A DNA stretch of 64,000 nucleotides, taken from assembly GCF_963576545.1 (NCBI RefSeq), contig NW_026870411.1, forward strand, positions 124,001 through 188,000, written 5' to 3'. Made by a program: the position numbers and the translations under genes. The stretch comes from Limanda limanda (taxonomy: Eukaryota > Chordata > Actinopteri > Pleuronectiformes > Pleuronectidae). Positions 23,366-36,004 of the stretch are shown piece after piece. The notes below the pieces were generated by a model. The model did not search any database. It had not been told where the DNA came from and saw only the letters and a program-made list of their open reading frames with translations. Every line of letters begins with the position of its first letter. Position 1 is the first letter of the stretch.

Positions 23366-25603
23366 GCAAGTAGGCTCTACCCCCACTAAATGGGGTAGCG
23401 CGCATCGATCGGTACCATCCTTGAGCTTCTCCGACTTTCGGAAGGGTTAGGGTTAGGGTTAGGGATGAAAGCACATAGGAGAAAGAGATATTCTTGAATA
23501 ACTTTTTTTGTGAAGGTCGGAGAGACTTGGAAAGTGGTTGCATCTGGACTAATGTGGGTCCTGCGGATCGATTGGTACCATCCCCGAGCTTGTACGACCT
23601 TCGGAAGAGGTCGACCGACGAAATTCCCCCAAATCTGAGGAGATATTCTTGAATAACTTTTTTTGTGAAGGTTGGAGAGACTTGCAAGTAGGCTCTACCC
23701 CCACTAAATGGGGTAGCGCGCATCGATCGGTACCATCCTTGAGCTTCTCCGACTTTCGGAAGGGTTAGGGTTAGGGTTAGGGATGAAAGCACATAGGAGA
23801 AAGAGATATTCTTGAATAACTTTTTTTGTGAAGGTCGGATAGACTTGCAAGTAGGCTCTACCCCCACTAAATGGGGTAGCGCGCATCGATCGGTACCATC
23901 CTTGAGCTTCTCCGACTTTCGGAAGGGTTAGGGTTAGGGTTAGGGATGAAAGCACATAGGAGAAAGAGATATTCTTGAATAACTTTTTTTGTGAAGGTCG
24001 GAGAGACTTGGAAAGTGGTTGCATCTGGACTAATTTGGGTCCTGCAGATCGATTGGTACCATCCCCGAGCTTGTACGACCTTCGGAAGAGGTCGACCGAC
24101 GAAATTCCCCCAAATCTGAGGAGATATTCTTGAATAACTTTTTTTGTGAAGGTCGGAGAGACTTGCAAGTAGGCTCTACCCCCACTAAATGGGGTAGCGC
24201 GCATCGATCGGTACCATCCTTGAGCTTCTCCGACTTTCGGAAGGGTTAGGGTTAGGGTTAGGGATGAAAGCACATAGGAGAAAGAGATATTCTTGAATAA
24301 CTTTTTTTGTGAAGGTCGGAGAGACTTGCAAGTAGGCTCTACCCCCACTAAATAGGGTAGCGCGCATCGATCGGTACCATCCTTGAGCTTCTCCGACTTT
24401 CGGAAGGGTTAGGGTTAGGGATGAAAGCACATAGGAGAAAGAGATATTCTTGAATAACTTTTTTTGTGAAGGTCGGAGAGACTTGGAAAGTGGTTGCATC
24501 TGGACTAATTTGGGTCCTGCGGATCGATTGGTACCATCCCCGAGCTTGTACGACCTTCGGAAGAGGTCGACCGACGAAATTCCCCCAAATCTGAGGAGAT
24601 ATTCTTGAATAACTTTTTTTGTGAAGGTCGGAGAGACTTGCAAGTAGGCTCTACCCCCACTAAATGGGGTAGCGCGCATCGATCGGTACCATCCTTGAGC
24701 TTCTCCGACTTTCGGAAGGGTTAGGGTTAGGGATGAAAGCACATAGGAGAAAGAGATATTCTTGAATAACTTTTTTTGTGAAGGTCGGAGAGACTTGCAA
24801 GTAGGCTCTACCCCCACTAAATGGGGTAGCGCGCATCGATCGGTACCATCCTTGAGCTTCTCCGACTTTCGGAAGGGTTAGGGTTAGGGTTAGGGATGAA
24901 AGCACATAGGAGAAAGAGATATTCTTGAATAACTTTTTTTGTGAAGGTCGGAGAGACTTGGAAAGTGGTTGCATCTGGACTAATTTGGGTCCTGCGGATC
25001 GATTGGTACCATCCCCGAGCTTGTACGACCTTCGGAAGAGGTCGACCGACGAAATTCCCCCAAATCTGAGGAGATATTCTTGAATAACTTTTTTTGTGAA
25101 GGTCGGAGAGACTTGCAAGTAGGCTCTACCCCCACTAAATGGGGTAGCGCGCATCGATCGGTACCATCCTTGAGCTTCTCCGACTTTCGGAAGGGTTAGG
25201 GTTAGGGTTAGGGATGAAAGCACATAGGAGAAAGAGATATTCTTGAATAACTTTTTTTGTGAAGGTCGGAGAGACTTGCAAGTAGGCTCTACCCCCACTA
25301 AATGGGGTAGCGCGCATCGATCGGTACCATCCTTGAGCTTCTCCGACTTTCGGAAGGGTTAGGGTTAGGGTTAGGGATGAAAGCACATAGGAGAAAGAGA
25401 TATTCTTGAATAACTTTTTTTGTGAAGGTCGGAGAGACTTGCAAGTAGGCTCTACCCCCACTAAATGGGGTAGCGCGCATCGATCGGTACCATCCTTGAG
25501 CTTCTCCGACTTTCGGAAGGGTTAGGGTTAGGGTTAGGGATGAAAGCACATAGGAGAAAGAGATATTCTTGAATAACTTTTTTTGTGAAGGTCGGAGAGA
25601 CTT
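21291..25603 (+). repeat. 2,075-bp tandem duplication (13-unit higher-order repeat)
   Basis: Units 21291-23365 and 23366-25440 have the same thirteen-unit order A-B-A2-B-A-A(157)-B-A(157)-A-B-A2 at an offset of 2,075 bp, and the match continues one further unit to 25603. Variants AATGTGGG (B 21454, 23529), GGATAGACT (21764, 23839) and AAATAGGGTAG (22253, 24328) recur in register. With 15209-17283 this makes three copies of the same 13-mer. B units of the second copy start at 23529, 24010, 24485 and 24960. Confidence 0.9.
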
Positions 25604-26092
25604 GCAAGTAGGCTCTACCCCCACTAAATGGGGTAGCGCGCATCGATCGGTACCATCCTTGAGCTTCTCCGACTTTCGGAAGGGTTAGGGTTAGGGTTAG
25701 GGATGAAAGCACATAGGAGAAAGAGATATTCTTGAATAACTTTTTTTGTGAAGGTCGGAGAGACTTGCAAGTAGGCTCTACCCCCACTAAATGGGGTAGC
25801 GCGCATCGATCGGTACCATCCTTGAGCTTCTCCGACTTTCGGAAGGGTTAGGGTTAGGGTTAGGGATGAAAGCACATAGGAGAAAGAGATATTCTTGAAT
25901 AACTTTTTTTGTGAAGGTCGGAGAGACTTGCAAGTAGGCTCTACCCCCACTAAATGGGGTAGCGCGCATCGATCGGTACCATTTGTGAGCTTTTCCGACT
26001 TTCGGAAGGGTTAGGGTTAGGGTTAGGGATGAAAGCACATAGGAGAAAGAGATATTCTTGAATAACTTTTTTTGTGAAGGTCGGAGAGACTT
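25604..26092 (+). repeat. Array segment: three A units before cassette copy 2
   Basis: These are the last three of a run of six A units (25115 to 26092). Unit 25930-26092 has CATTTGTGAG and CTTTTCCGAC, and precedes a GAAAAG-type B, the same pairing seen at 3836 and 5450. Confidence 0.9.
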
Positions 26093-27040
26093 GAAAAGTG
26101 GTTGCATCTGGACTAATTTGGGTCCTGCGGATCGATTGGTACCATCCCCGAGCTTGTACGACCTTCGGAAGAGGTCGACCGACGAAATTCCCCCAAATCT
26201 GAGGAGATATTCTTGAATAACTTTTTTTGTGAAGGTCGGAGAGACTTGCAAGTAGGCTCTACCCCCACTAAATGGGGTAGCGCGCATCGATCGGTACCAT
26301 CCTTGAGCTTCTCCGACTTTCGGAAGGGTTAGGGTTAGGGTTAGGGATGAAAGCACATAGGAGAAAGAGATATTCTTGAATAACTTTTTTTGTGAAGGTC
26401 GGAGAGACTTGGAAAGTGGTTGCATCCGGACTAATTTGGGTCCTGCGGATCGATTGGTACCATCCCTGAGCTTGTACGACCTTCGGAAGAGGTCGACCGA
26501 CGAAATTCCCCCAAATCTGAGGAGATATTCTTGAATAACTTTTTTTGTGAAGGTCGGAGAGACTTGCAAGTAGGCTCTACCCCCACTAAATGGGGTAGCG
26601 CGCATCGATTGGTACCATCCTTGAGCTTCTCCGACTTTCGGAAGGGTTAGGGTTAGGGTTAGGGATGAAAGCACATAGGAGAAAGAGATATTCTTGAATA
26701 ACTTTTTTTGTGAAGGTCGGAGAGACTTGCAAGTAGGCTCTACCCCCACTAAATGGGGTAGCGCGCATCGATCAGTACCATCCTTGAGCTTCTCCGACTT
26801 TCGGAAGGGTTAGGGTTAGGGATGAAAGCACATAGGAGAAAGAGATATTCTTGAATAACTTTTTTTGTGAAGGTCGGAGAGACTTGGAAAGTGGTTGCAT
26901 CTGGACTAATTTGGGTCCTGCGGATCGATTGGTACCATCCCCGAGCTTGTACGACCTTCGGAAGAGGTCGACCGACGAAATTCCCCCAAATCTGAGGAGA
27001 TATTCTTGAATAACTTTTTTTGTGAAGGTCGGAGAGACTT
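26093..27040 (+). repeat. 948-bp cassette, copy 2 of 3
   Basis: Order B-A-B-A-A(157)-B with B units at 26093, 26411 and 26886. It carries the cassette markers CATCCGG and CATCCCTGAG in B 26411. Unit 26566 has CATCGATTGG, shared with unit 35530 of copy 3 and absent from unit 8640 of copy 1, so copies 2 and 3 are closer to each other. Confidence 0.85.
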
Positions 27041-30000
27041 GCAAGTAGGCTCTACCCCCACTAAATGGGGTAGCGCGCATCGATTGGTACCATCCTTGAG
27101 CTTCTCCGACTTTCGGAAGGGTTAGGGTTAGGGTTAGGGATGAAAGCACATAGGAGAAAGAGATATTCTTGAATAACTTTTTTTGTGAAGGTCGGAGAGA
27201 CTTGCAAGTAGGCTCTACCCCCACTAAATGGGGTAGCGCGCATCGATCGGTACCATCCTTGAGCTTCTCCGACTTTCGGAAGGGTTAGGGTTAGGGATGA
27301 AAGCACATAGGAGAAAGAGATATTCTTGAATAACTTTTTTTGTGAAGGTCGGAGAGACTTGGAAAGTGGTTGCATCTGGACTAATTTGGGTCCTGCGGAT
27401 CGATTGGTACCATCCCCGAGCTTGTACGACCTTCGGAAGAGGTCGACCGACGAAATTCCCCCAAATCTGAGGAGATATTCTTGAATAACTTTTTTTGTGA
27501 AGGTCGGAGAGACTTGCAAGTAGGCTCTACCCCCACTAAATGGGGTAGCGCGCATCGATCGGTACCATCCTTGAGCTTCTCCGACTTTCGGAAGGGTTAG
27601 GGTTAGGGATGAAAGCACATAGGAGAAAGAGATATTCTTGAATAACTTTTTTTGTGAAGGTCGGAGAGACTTGCAAGTAGGCTCTACCCCCACTAAATGG
27701 GGTAGCGCGCATCGATCGGTACCATCCTTGAGCTTCTCCGACTTTCGGAAGGGTTAGGGTTAGGGTTAGGGATGAAAGCACATAGGAGAAAGAGATATTC
27801 TTGAATAACTTTTTTTGTGAAGGTCGGAGAGACTTGGAAAGTGGTTGCATCTGGACTAATTTGGGTCCTGCAGATCGATTGGTACCATCCCCGAGCTTGT
27901 ACGACCTTCGGAAGAGGTCGACCGACGAAATTCCCCCAAATCTGAGGAGATATTCTTGAATAACTTTTTTTGTGAAGGTCGGAGAGACTTGCAAGTAGGC
28001 TCTACCCCCACTAAATGGGGTAGCGCACATCGATCGGTACCATCCTTGAGCTTCTCCGACTTTCGGAAGGGTTAGGGTTAGGGTTAGGGATGAAAGCACA
28101 TAGGAGAAAGAGATATTCTTGAATAACTTTTTTTGTGAAGGTCGGAGAGACTTGCAAGTAGGCTCTACCCCCACTAAATGGGGTAGCGCGCATCGATCGG
28201 TACCATCCTTGAGCTTCTCCGACTTTTGGAAGGGTTAGGGTTAGGGTTAGGGATGAAAGCACATAGGAGAAAGAGATATTCTTGAATAACTTTTTTTGTG
28301 AAGGTCGGAGAGACTTGCAAGTAGGCTCTACCCCCACTAAATGGGGTAGCGCGCATCGATCAGTACCATCCTTGAGCTTCTCCGACTTTCGGAAGGGTTA
28401 GGGTTAGGGTTAGGGATGAAAGCACATAGGAGAAAGAGATATTCTTGAATAACTTTTTTTGTGAAGGTCGGAGAGACTTGCAAGTAGGCTCTACCCCCAC
28501 TAAATGGGGTAGCGCGCATCGATCGGTACCATCCTTGAGCTTCTCCGACTTTCGGAAGGGTTAGGGTTAGGGTTAGGGATGAAAGCACATAGGAGAAAGA
28601 GATATTCTTGAATAACTTTTTTTGTGAAGGTCGGAGAGACTTGCAAGTAGGCTCTACCCCCACTAAATGGGGTAGCGCGCATCGATCGGTACCATCCCTG
28701 AGCTTCTCCGACTTTCGGAAGGGTTAGGGTTAGGGTTAGGGATGAAAGCACATAGGAGAAAGAGATATTCTTGAATAACTTTTTTTGTGAAGGTCGGAGA
28801 GACTTGGAAAGTGGTTGCATCTGGACTAATTTGGGTCCTGCGGATCGATTGGTACCATCCCCGAGCTTGTACGACCTTCGAAAGAGGTCGACCGACGAAA
28901 TTCCCCCAAATCTGAGGAGATATTCTTGAATAACTTTTTTTGTGAAGGTCGGAGAGACTTGCAAGTAGGCTCTACCCCCACTAAATGGGGTAGCGCACAT
29001 CGATCGGTACCATCCTTGAGCTTCTCCGACTTTCGGAAGGGTTAGGGTTAGGGTTAGGGATGAAAGCACATAGGAGAAAGAGATATTCTTGAATAACTTT
29101 TTTTGTGAAGGTCAAAGAGACTTGCAAGTAGGCTCTACCCCCACTAAATGGGGTAGCGCACATCGATCGGTACCATCCTTGAGCTTCTCCGACTTTCGGA
29201 AGGGTTAGGGTTAGGGTTAGGGATGAAAGCACATAGGAGAAAGAGATATTCTTGAATAACTTTTTTTGTGAAGGTCGGAGAGACTTGGAAAGTGGTTGCA
29301 TCTGGACTAATTTGGGTCCTGCGGATCGATTGGTACCATCCCCGAGCTTGTACGACCTTCGGAAGAGGTCGACCGACGAAATTCCCCCAAATCTGAGGAG
29401 ATATTCTTGAATAACTTTTTTTGTGAAGGTCGGAGAGACTTGCAAGTAGGCTCTACCCCCACTAAATGGGGTAGCGCGCATCGATTGGTACCATCCTTGA
29501 GCTTCTCCGACTTTCGGAAGGGTTAGGGTTAGGGTTAGGGATGAAAGCACATAGGAGAAAGAGATATTCTTGAATAACTTTTTTTGTGAAGGTCGGAGAG
29601 ACTTGCAAGTAGGCTCTACCCCCACTAAATGGGGTAGCGCGCATCGATCGGTACCATCCTTGAGCTTCTCCGACTTTCGGAAGGGTTAGGGTTAGGGATG
29701 AAAGCACATAGGAGAAAGAGATATTCTTGAATAACTTTTTTTGTGAAGGTCGGAGAGACTTGGAAAGTGGTTGCATCTGGACTAATTTGGGTCCTGCGGA
29801 TCGATTGGTACCATCCCCGAGCTTGTACGACCTTCGGAAGAGGTCGACCGACGAAATTCCCCCAAATCTGAGGAGATATTCTTGAATAACTTTTTTTGTG
29901 AAGGTCGGAGAGACTTGCAAGTAGGCTCTACCCCCACTAAATGGGGTAGCGCGCATCGATCGGTACCATCCTTGAGCTTCTCCGACTTTCGGAAGGGTTA

Positions 30001-32005
30001 GGGTTAGGGATGAAAGCACATAGGAGAAAGAGATATTCTTGAATAACTTTTTTTGTGAAGGTCGGAGAGACTTGCAAGTAGGCTCTACCCCCACTAAATG
30101 GGGTAGCGCGCATCGATCGGTACCATCCTTGAGCTTCTCCGACTTTCGGAAGGGTTAGGGTTAGGGTTAGGGATGAAAGCACATAGGAGAAAGAGATATT
30201 CTTGAATAACTTTTTTTGTGAAGGTCGGAGAGACTTGGAAAGTGGTTGCATCTGGACTAATTTGGGTCCTGCAGATCGATTGGTACCATCCCCGAGCTTG
30301 TACGACCTTCGGAAGAGGTCGACCGACGAAATTCCCCCAAATCTGAGGAGATATTCTTGAATAACTTTTTTTGTGAAGGTCGGAGAGACTTGCAAGTAGG
30401 CTCTACCCCCACTAAATGGGGTAGCGCACATCGATCGGTACCATCCTTGAGCTTCTCCGACTTTCGGAAGGGTTAGGGTTAGGGTTAGGGATGAAAGCAC
30501 ATAGGAGAAAGAGATATTCTTGAATAACTTTTTTTGTGAAGGTCGGAGAGACTTGCAAGTAGGCTCTACCCCCACTAAATGGGGTAGCGCGCATCGATCG
30601 GTACCATCCTTGAGCTTCTCCGACTTTTGGAAGGGTTAGGGTTAGGGTTAGGGATGAAAGCACATAGGAGAAAGAGATATTCTTGAATAACTTTTTTTGT
30701 GAAGGTCGGAGAGACTTGCAAGTAGGCTCTACCCCCACTAAATGGGGTAGCGCGCATCGATCAGTACCATCCTTGAGCTTCTCCGACTTTCGGAAGGGTT
30801 AGGGTTAGGGTTAGGGATGAAAGCACATAGGAGAAAGAGATATTCTTGAATAACTTTTTTTGTGAAGGTCGGAGAGACTTGCAAGTAGGCTCTACCCCCA
30901 CTAAATGGGGTAGCGCGCATCGATCGGTACCATCCTTGAGCTTCTCCGACTTTCGGAAGGGTTAGGGTTAGGGTTAGGGATGAAAGCACATAGGAGAAAG
31001 AGATATTCTTGAATAACTTTTTTTGTGAAGGTCGGAGAGACTTGCAAGTAGGCTCTACCCCCACTAAATGGGGTAGCGCGCATCGATCGGTACCATCCCT
31101 GAGCTTCTCCGACTTTCGGAAGGGTTAGGGTTAGGGTTAGGGATGAAAGCACATAGGAGAAAGAGATATTCTTGAATAACTTTTTTTGTGAAGGTCGGAG
31201 AGACTTGGAAAGTGGTTGCATCTGGACTAATTTGGGTCCTGCGGATCGATTGGTACCATCCCCGAGCTTGTACGACCTTCGAAAGAGGTCGACCGACGAA
31301 ATTCCCCCAAATCTGAGGAGATATTCTTGAATAACTTTTTTTGTGAAGGTCGGAGAGACTTGCAAGTAGGCTCTACCCCCACTAAATGGGGTAGCGCACA
31401 TCGATCGGTACCATCCTTGAGCTTCTCCGACTTTCGGAAGGGTTAGGGTTAGGGTTAGGGATGAAAGCACATAGGAGAAAGAGATATTCTTGAATAACTT
31501 TTTTTGTGAAGGTCAAAGAGACTTGCAAGTAGGCTCTACCCCCACTAAATGGGGTAGCGCACATCGATCGGTACCATCCTTGAGCTTCTCCGACTTTCGG
31601 AAGGGTTAGGGTTAGGGTTAGGGATGAAAGCACATAGGAGAAAGAGATATTCTTGAATAACTTTTTTTGTGAAGGTCGGAGAGACTTGGAAAGTGGTTGC
31701 ATCTGGACTAATTTGGGTCCTGCGGATCGATTGGTACCATCCCCGAGCTTGTACGACCTTCGGAAGAGGTCGACCGACGAAATTCCCCCAAATCTGAGGA
31801 GATATTCTTGAATAACTTTTTTTGTGAAGGTCGGAGAGACTTGCAAGTAGGCTCTACCCCCACTAAATGGGGTTGCGCGCATCGATCGGTACCATCCTTG
31901 AGCTTCTCCGACTTTCGGAAGGGTTAGGGTTAGTGTTAGGGATGAAAGCACATAGGAGAAAGAGATATTCTTGAATAACTTTTTTTGTGAAGGTCGGAGA
32001 GACTT
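27041..32005 (+). repeat. 2,401-bp tandem duplication (15-unit higher-order repeat)
   Basis: Units 27041-29441 and 29442-31842 share the fifteen-unit order A-A(157)-B-A(157)-A-B-A5-B-A2-B at 2,401 bp, and one further A unit matches to 32005. Variants in register include CATCGATTGG (27082, 29483), TTTTGGAAG in units 28154 and 30555, GATCAGTACC (28361, 30762), CATCCCTGAG in units 28643 and 31044, TTCGAAAG (28880, 31281), and the double change GTCAAAGAG (29113, 31514). B units start at 27361, 27836, 28806, 29287, 29762, 30237, 31207 and 31688. A third copy lies at 35530-37930. Confidence 0.92.
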
Positions 32006-34418
32006 GGAAAGTGGTTGCATCTGGACTAATTTGGGTCCTGCGGATCGATTGGTACCATCCCCGAGCTTGTACGACCTTCGGAAGAGGTCGACCGACGAAA
32101 TTCCCCCAAATCTGAGGAGATATTCTTGAATAACTTTTTTTGTGAAGGTCGGAGAGACTTGCAAGTAGGCTCTACCCCCACTAAATGGGGTTGCGCGCAT
32201 CGATCGGTACCATCCTTGAGCTTCTCCGACTTTCGGAAGGGTTAGGGTTAGGGTTAGGGATGAAAGCACATAGGAGAAAGAGATATTCTTGAATAACGTT
32301 TTTTGTGAAGGTCGGAGAGACTTGCAAGTAGGCTCTACCCCCACTAAATGGGGTAGCGCGCATCGATCGGTACCATCCTTGAGCTTCTCCGACTTTCGGA
32401 AGGGTTAGGGTTAGGGATGAAAGCACATAGGAGAAAGAGATATTCTTGAATAACTTTTTTTGTGAAGGTCGGAGAGACTTGGAAAGTGGTTGCATCTGGA
32501 CTAATTTGGGTCCTGCGGATCGATTGGTACCATCCCCGAGCTTGTACGACCTTCGGAAGAGGTCGACCGACGAAATTCCCCCAAATCTGAGGAGATATTC
32601 TTGAATAACTTTTTTTGTGAAGGTCGGAGAGACTTGCAAGTAGGCTCTACCCCCACTAAATGGGGTAGCGCACATCGATCGGTACCATCCTTGAGCTTCT
32701 CCGACTTTCGGAAGGGTTAGGGTTAGGGTTAGGGATGAAAGCACATAGGAGAAAGAGATATTCTTGAATAACTTTTTTTGTGAAGGTCGGAGAGACTTGC
32801 AAGTAGGCTCTACCCCCACTAAATGGGGTAGCGCGCATCGATCGGTACCATCCTTGAGCTTCTCCGACTTTTGGAAGGGTTAGGGTTAGGGTTAGGGTTA
32901 GGGATGAAAGCACATAGGAGAAAGAGATATTCTTGAATAACTTTTTTTGTGAAGGTCGGAAAGACTTGGAAAGTGGTTGCATCTGGACTAATTTGGGTCC
33001 TGCGGATCGATTGGTACCATCCCCGAGCTTGTACGACCTTCGGAAGAGGTCGACCGACGAAATTCCCCCAAATCTGAGGAGATATTCTTGAATAACTTTT
33101 TTTGTGAAGGTTGGAGAGACTTGCAAGTAGGCTCTACCCCCACTAAATGGGGTAGCGCACATCGATCGGTACCATCCTTGAGCTTCTCCGACTTTCGGAA
33201 GGGTTAGGGTTAGGGTTAGGGATGAAAGCACATAGGAGAAAGAGATATTCTTGAATAACTTTTTTTGTGAAGGTCGGAGAGACTTGCAAGTAGGCTCTAC
33301 CCCCACTAAATGGGGTAGCGCGCATCGATCGGTACCATCCTTGAGCTTCTCCGACTTTTGGAAGGGTTAGGGTTAGGGTTAGGGATGAAAGCACATAGGA
33401 GAAAGAGATATTCTTGAATAACTTTTTTTGTGAAGGTCGGAGAGACTTGCAAGTAGGCTCTACCCCCACTAAATGGGGTAGCGCGCATCGATCGGTACCA
33501 TCCTTGAGCTTCTCCGACTTTCGGAAGGGTTAGGGTTAGGGTTAGGGATGAAAGCACATAGGAGAAAGAGATATTCTTGAATAACTTTTTTTGTGAAGGT
33601 CGGAGAGACTTGCAAGTAGGCTCTACCCCCACTAAATGGGGTAGCGCGCATCGATCGGTACCATCCTTGAGCTTCTCCGACTTTCGGAAGGGTTAGGGTT
33701 AGGGTTAGGGATGAAAGCACATAGGAGAAAGAGATATTCTTGAATAACTTTTTTTGTGAAGGTCGGAGAGACTTGCAAGTAGGCTCTACCCCCACTAAAT
33801 GGGGTAGCGCGCATCGATCGGTACCATCCTTGAGCTTCTCCGACTTTCGGAAGGGTTAGGGTTAGGGTTAGGGATGAAAGCACATAGGAGAAAGAGATAT
33901 TCTTGAATAACTTTTTTTTTGAAGGTCGGAGAGACTTGCAAGTAGGCTCTACCCCCACTAAATGGGGTAGCGCGCATCGATCGGTACCATCCTTGAGCTT
34001 CTCCGACTTTCGGAAGGGTTAGGGTTAGGGTTAGGGATGAAAGCACATAGGAGAAAGAGATATTCTTGAATAACTTTTTTTGTGAAGGTCGGAGAGACTT
34101 GGAAAGTGGTTGCATCTGGACTAATTTGGGTCCTGCGGATCGATTGGTACCATCCCCGAGCTTGTACGACCTTTGGAAGAGGTCGACCGACGAAATTCCC
34201 CCAAATCTGAGGAGATATTCTTGAATAACTTTTTTTGTGAAGGTCGGAGAGACTTGCAAGTAGGCTCTACCCCCACTAAATGGGGTAGCGCACATCGATC
34301 GGTACCATCCTTGAGCTTCTACGACTTTCGGAAGGGTTAGGGTTAGGGTTAGGGATGAAAGCACATAGGAGAAAGAGATATTCTTGAATAACTTTTTTTG
34401 TGAAGGTCGGAGAGACTT
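29442..34418 (+). repeat. 4,977-bp block, copy 1 (second copy at 35530-40506)
   Basis: It begins with the second 2,401-bp repeat and continues A-B-A2-B-A2-B-A6-B-A, B units at 32006, 32481, 32968 and 34101. The whole order recurs 6,088 bp downstream. Strong shared markers are GTTAGTGTT, a broken hexamer at 31934 and 38022; GGGGTTGCG in units 31843 and 32161; AACGTTTTTT at 32298; the 169-bp four-hexamer unit 32799; and the first T9 run at 33912-33920. Copy 1 overlaps the 2,401-bp tandem pair, which shows that this duplication happened later. Confidence 0.92.
32799..32967 (+). repeat. 169-bp A unit with four TTAGGG hexamers
   Basis: This unit has GGG(TTAGGG)4, one hexamer above standard. The only other example, 38887-39055, lies exactly 6,088 bp away in the duplicated block, so a single gain explains both. 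Confidence 0.95.
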
Positions 34419-35056
34419 GCAAGTAGGCTCTACCCCCACTAAATGGGGTAGCGCGCATCGATCGGTACCATCCTTGAGCTTCTCCGACTTTCGGAAGGGT
34501 TAGGGTTAGGGTTAGGGATGAAAGCACATAGGAGAAAGAGATATTCTTGAATAACTTTTTTTGTGAAGGTCGGAGAGACTTGGAAAGTGGTTGCATCTGG
34601 ACTAATTTGGGTCCTGCGGATCGATTGGTACCATCCCCGAGCTTGTACGACCTTTGGAAGAGGTCGACCGACGAAATTCCCCCAAATCTGAGGAGATATT
34701 CTTGAATAACTTTTTTTGTGAAGGTCGGAGAGACTTGCAAGTAGGCTCTACCCCCACTAAATGGGGTAGCGCGCATCGATCGGTACCATCCTTGAGCTTC
34801 TCCGACTTTCGGAAGGGTTAGGGTTAGGGTTAGGGATGAAAGCACATAGGAGAAAGAGATATTCTTGAATAACTTTTTTTGTGAAGGTCGGAGAGACTTG
34901 CAAGTAGGCTCTACCCCCACTAAATGGGGTAGCGCGCATCGATTGGTACCATCCTTGAGCTTCTCCGACTTTCGGAAGGGTTAGGGTTAGGGATGAAAGC
35001 ACATAGGAGAAAGAGATATTCTTGAATAACTTTTTTTGTGAAGGTCGGAGAGACTT
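34419..35056 (+). repeat. Array segment: A-B-A-A(157)
   Basis: A 34419, B 34582 (CCTTTGG), A 34737, and a two-hexamer A at 34900 with CATCGATTGG. It lies between the first 4,977-bp block and cassette copy 3. Confidence 0.9.
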
Positions 35057-36004
35057 GAAAAGTGGTTGCATCTGGACTAATTTGGGTCCTGCGGATCGAT
35101 TGGTACCATCTCCGAGCTTGTACGACCTTCGGAAGAGGTCGACCGACGAAATTCCCCCAAATCTGAGGAGATATTCTTGAATAACTTTTTTTGTGAAGGT
35201 CGGAGAGACTTGCAAGTAGGCTCTACCCCCACTAAATGGGGTAGCGCGCATCGATCGGTACCATCCTTGAGCTTCTCCGACTTTCGGAAGGGTTAGGGTT
35301 AGGGTTAGGGATGAAAGCACATAGGAGAAAGAGATATTCTTGAATAACTTTTTTTGTGAAGGTCGGAGAGACTTGGAAAGTGGTTGCATCCGGACTAATT
35401 TGGGTCCTGCGGATCGATTGGTACCATCCCTGAGCTTGTACGACCTTCGGAAGAGGTCGACCGACGAAATTCCCCCAAATCTGAGGAGATATTCTTGAAT
35501 AACTTTTTTTGTGAAGGTCGGAGAGACTTGCAAGTAGGCTCTACCCCCACTAAATGGGGTAGCGCGCATCGATTGGTACCATCCTTGAGCTTCTCCGACT
35601 TTCGGAAGGGTTAGGGTTAGGGTTAGGGATGAAAGCACATAGGAGAAAGAGATATTCTTGAATAACTTTTTTTGTGAAGGTCGGAGAGACTTGCAAGTAG
35701 GCTCTACCCCCACTAAATGGGGTAGCGCGCATCGATCGGTACCATCCTTGAGCTTCTCCGACTTTTGGAAGGGTTAGGGTTAGGGATGAAAGCACATAGG
35801 AGAAAGAGATATTCTTGAATAACTTTTTTTGTGAAGGTCGGAGAGACTTGGAAAGTGGTTGCATCTGGACTAATTTGGGTCCTGCGGATCGATTGGTACC
35901 ATCCCCGAGCTTGTACGACCTTCGGAAGAGGTCGACCGACGAAATTCCCCCAAATCTGAGGAGATATTCTTGAATAACTTTTTTTGTGAAGGTCGGAGAG
36001 ACTT
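35057..36004 (+). repeat. 948-bp cassette, copy 3 of 3
   Basis: Order B-A-B-A-A(157)-B with B units at 35057, 35375 and 35850; B 35375 has the CATCCGG and CATCCCTGAG markers. From 35530 on it overlaps the start of the second 4,977-bp block, so the cassette and that block share their junction units. Confidence 0.85.
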
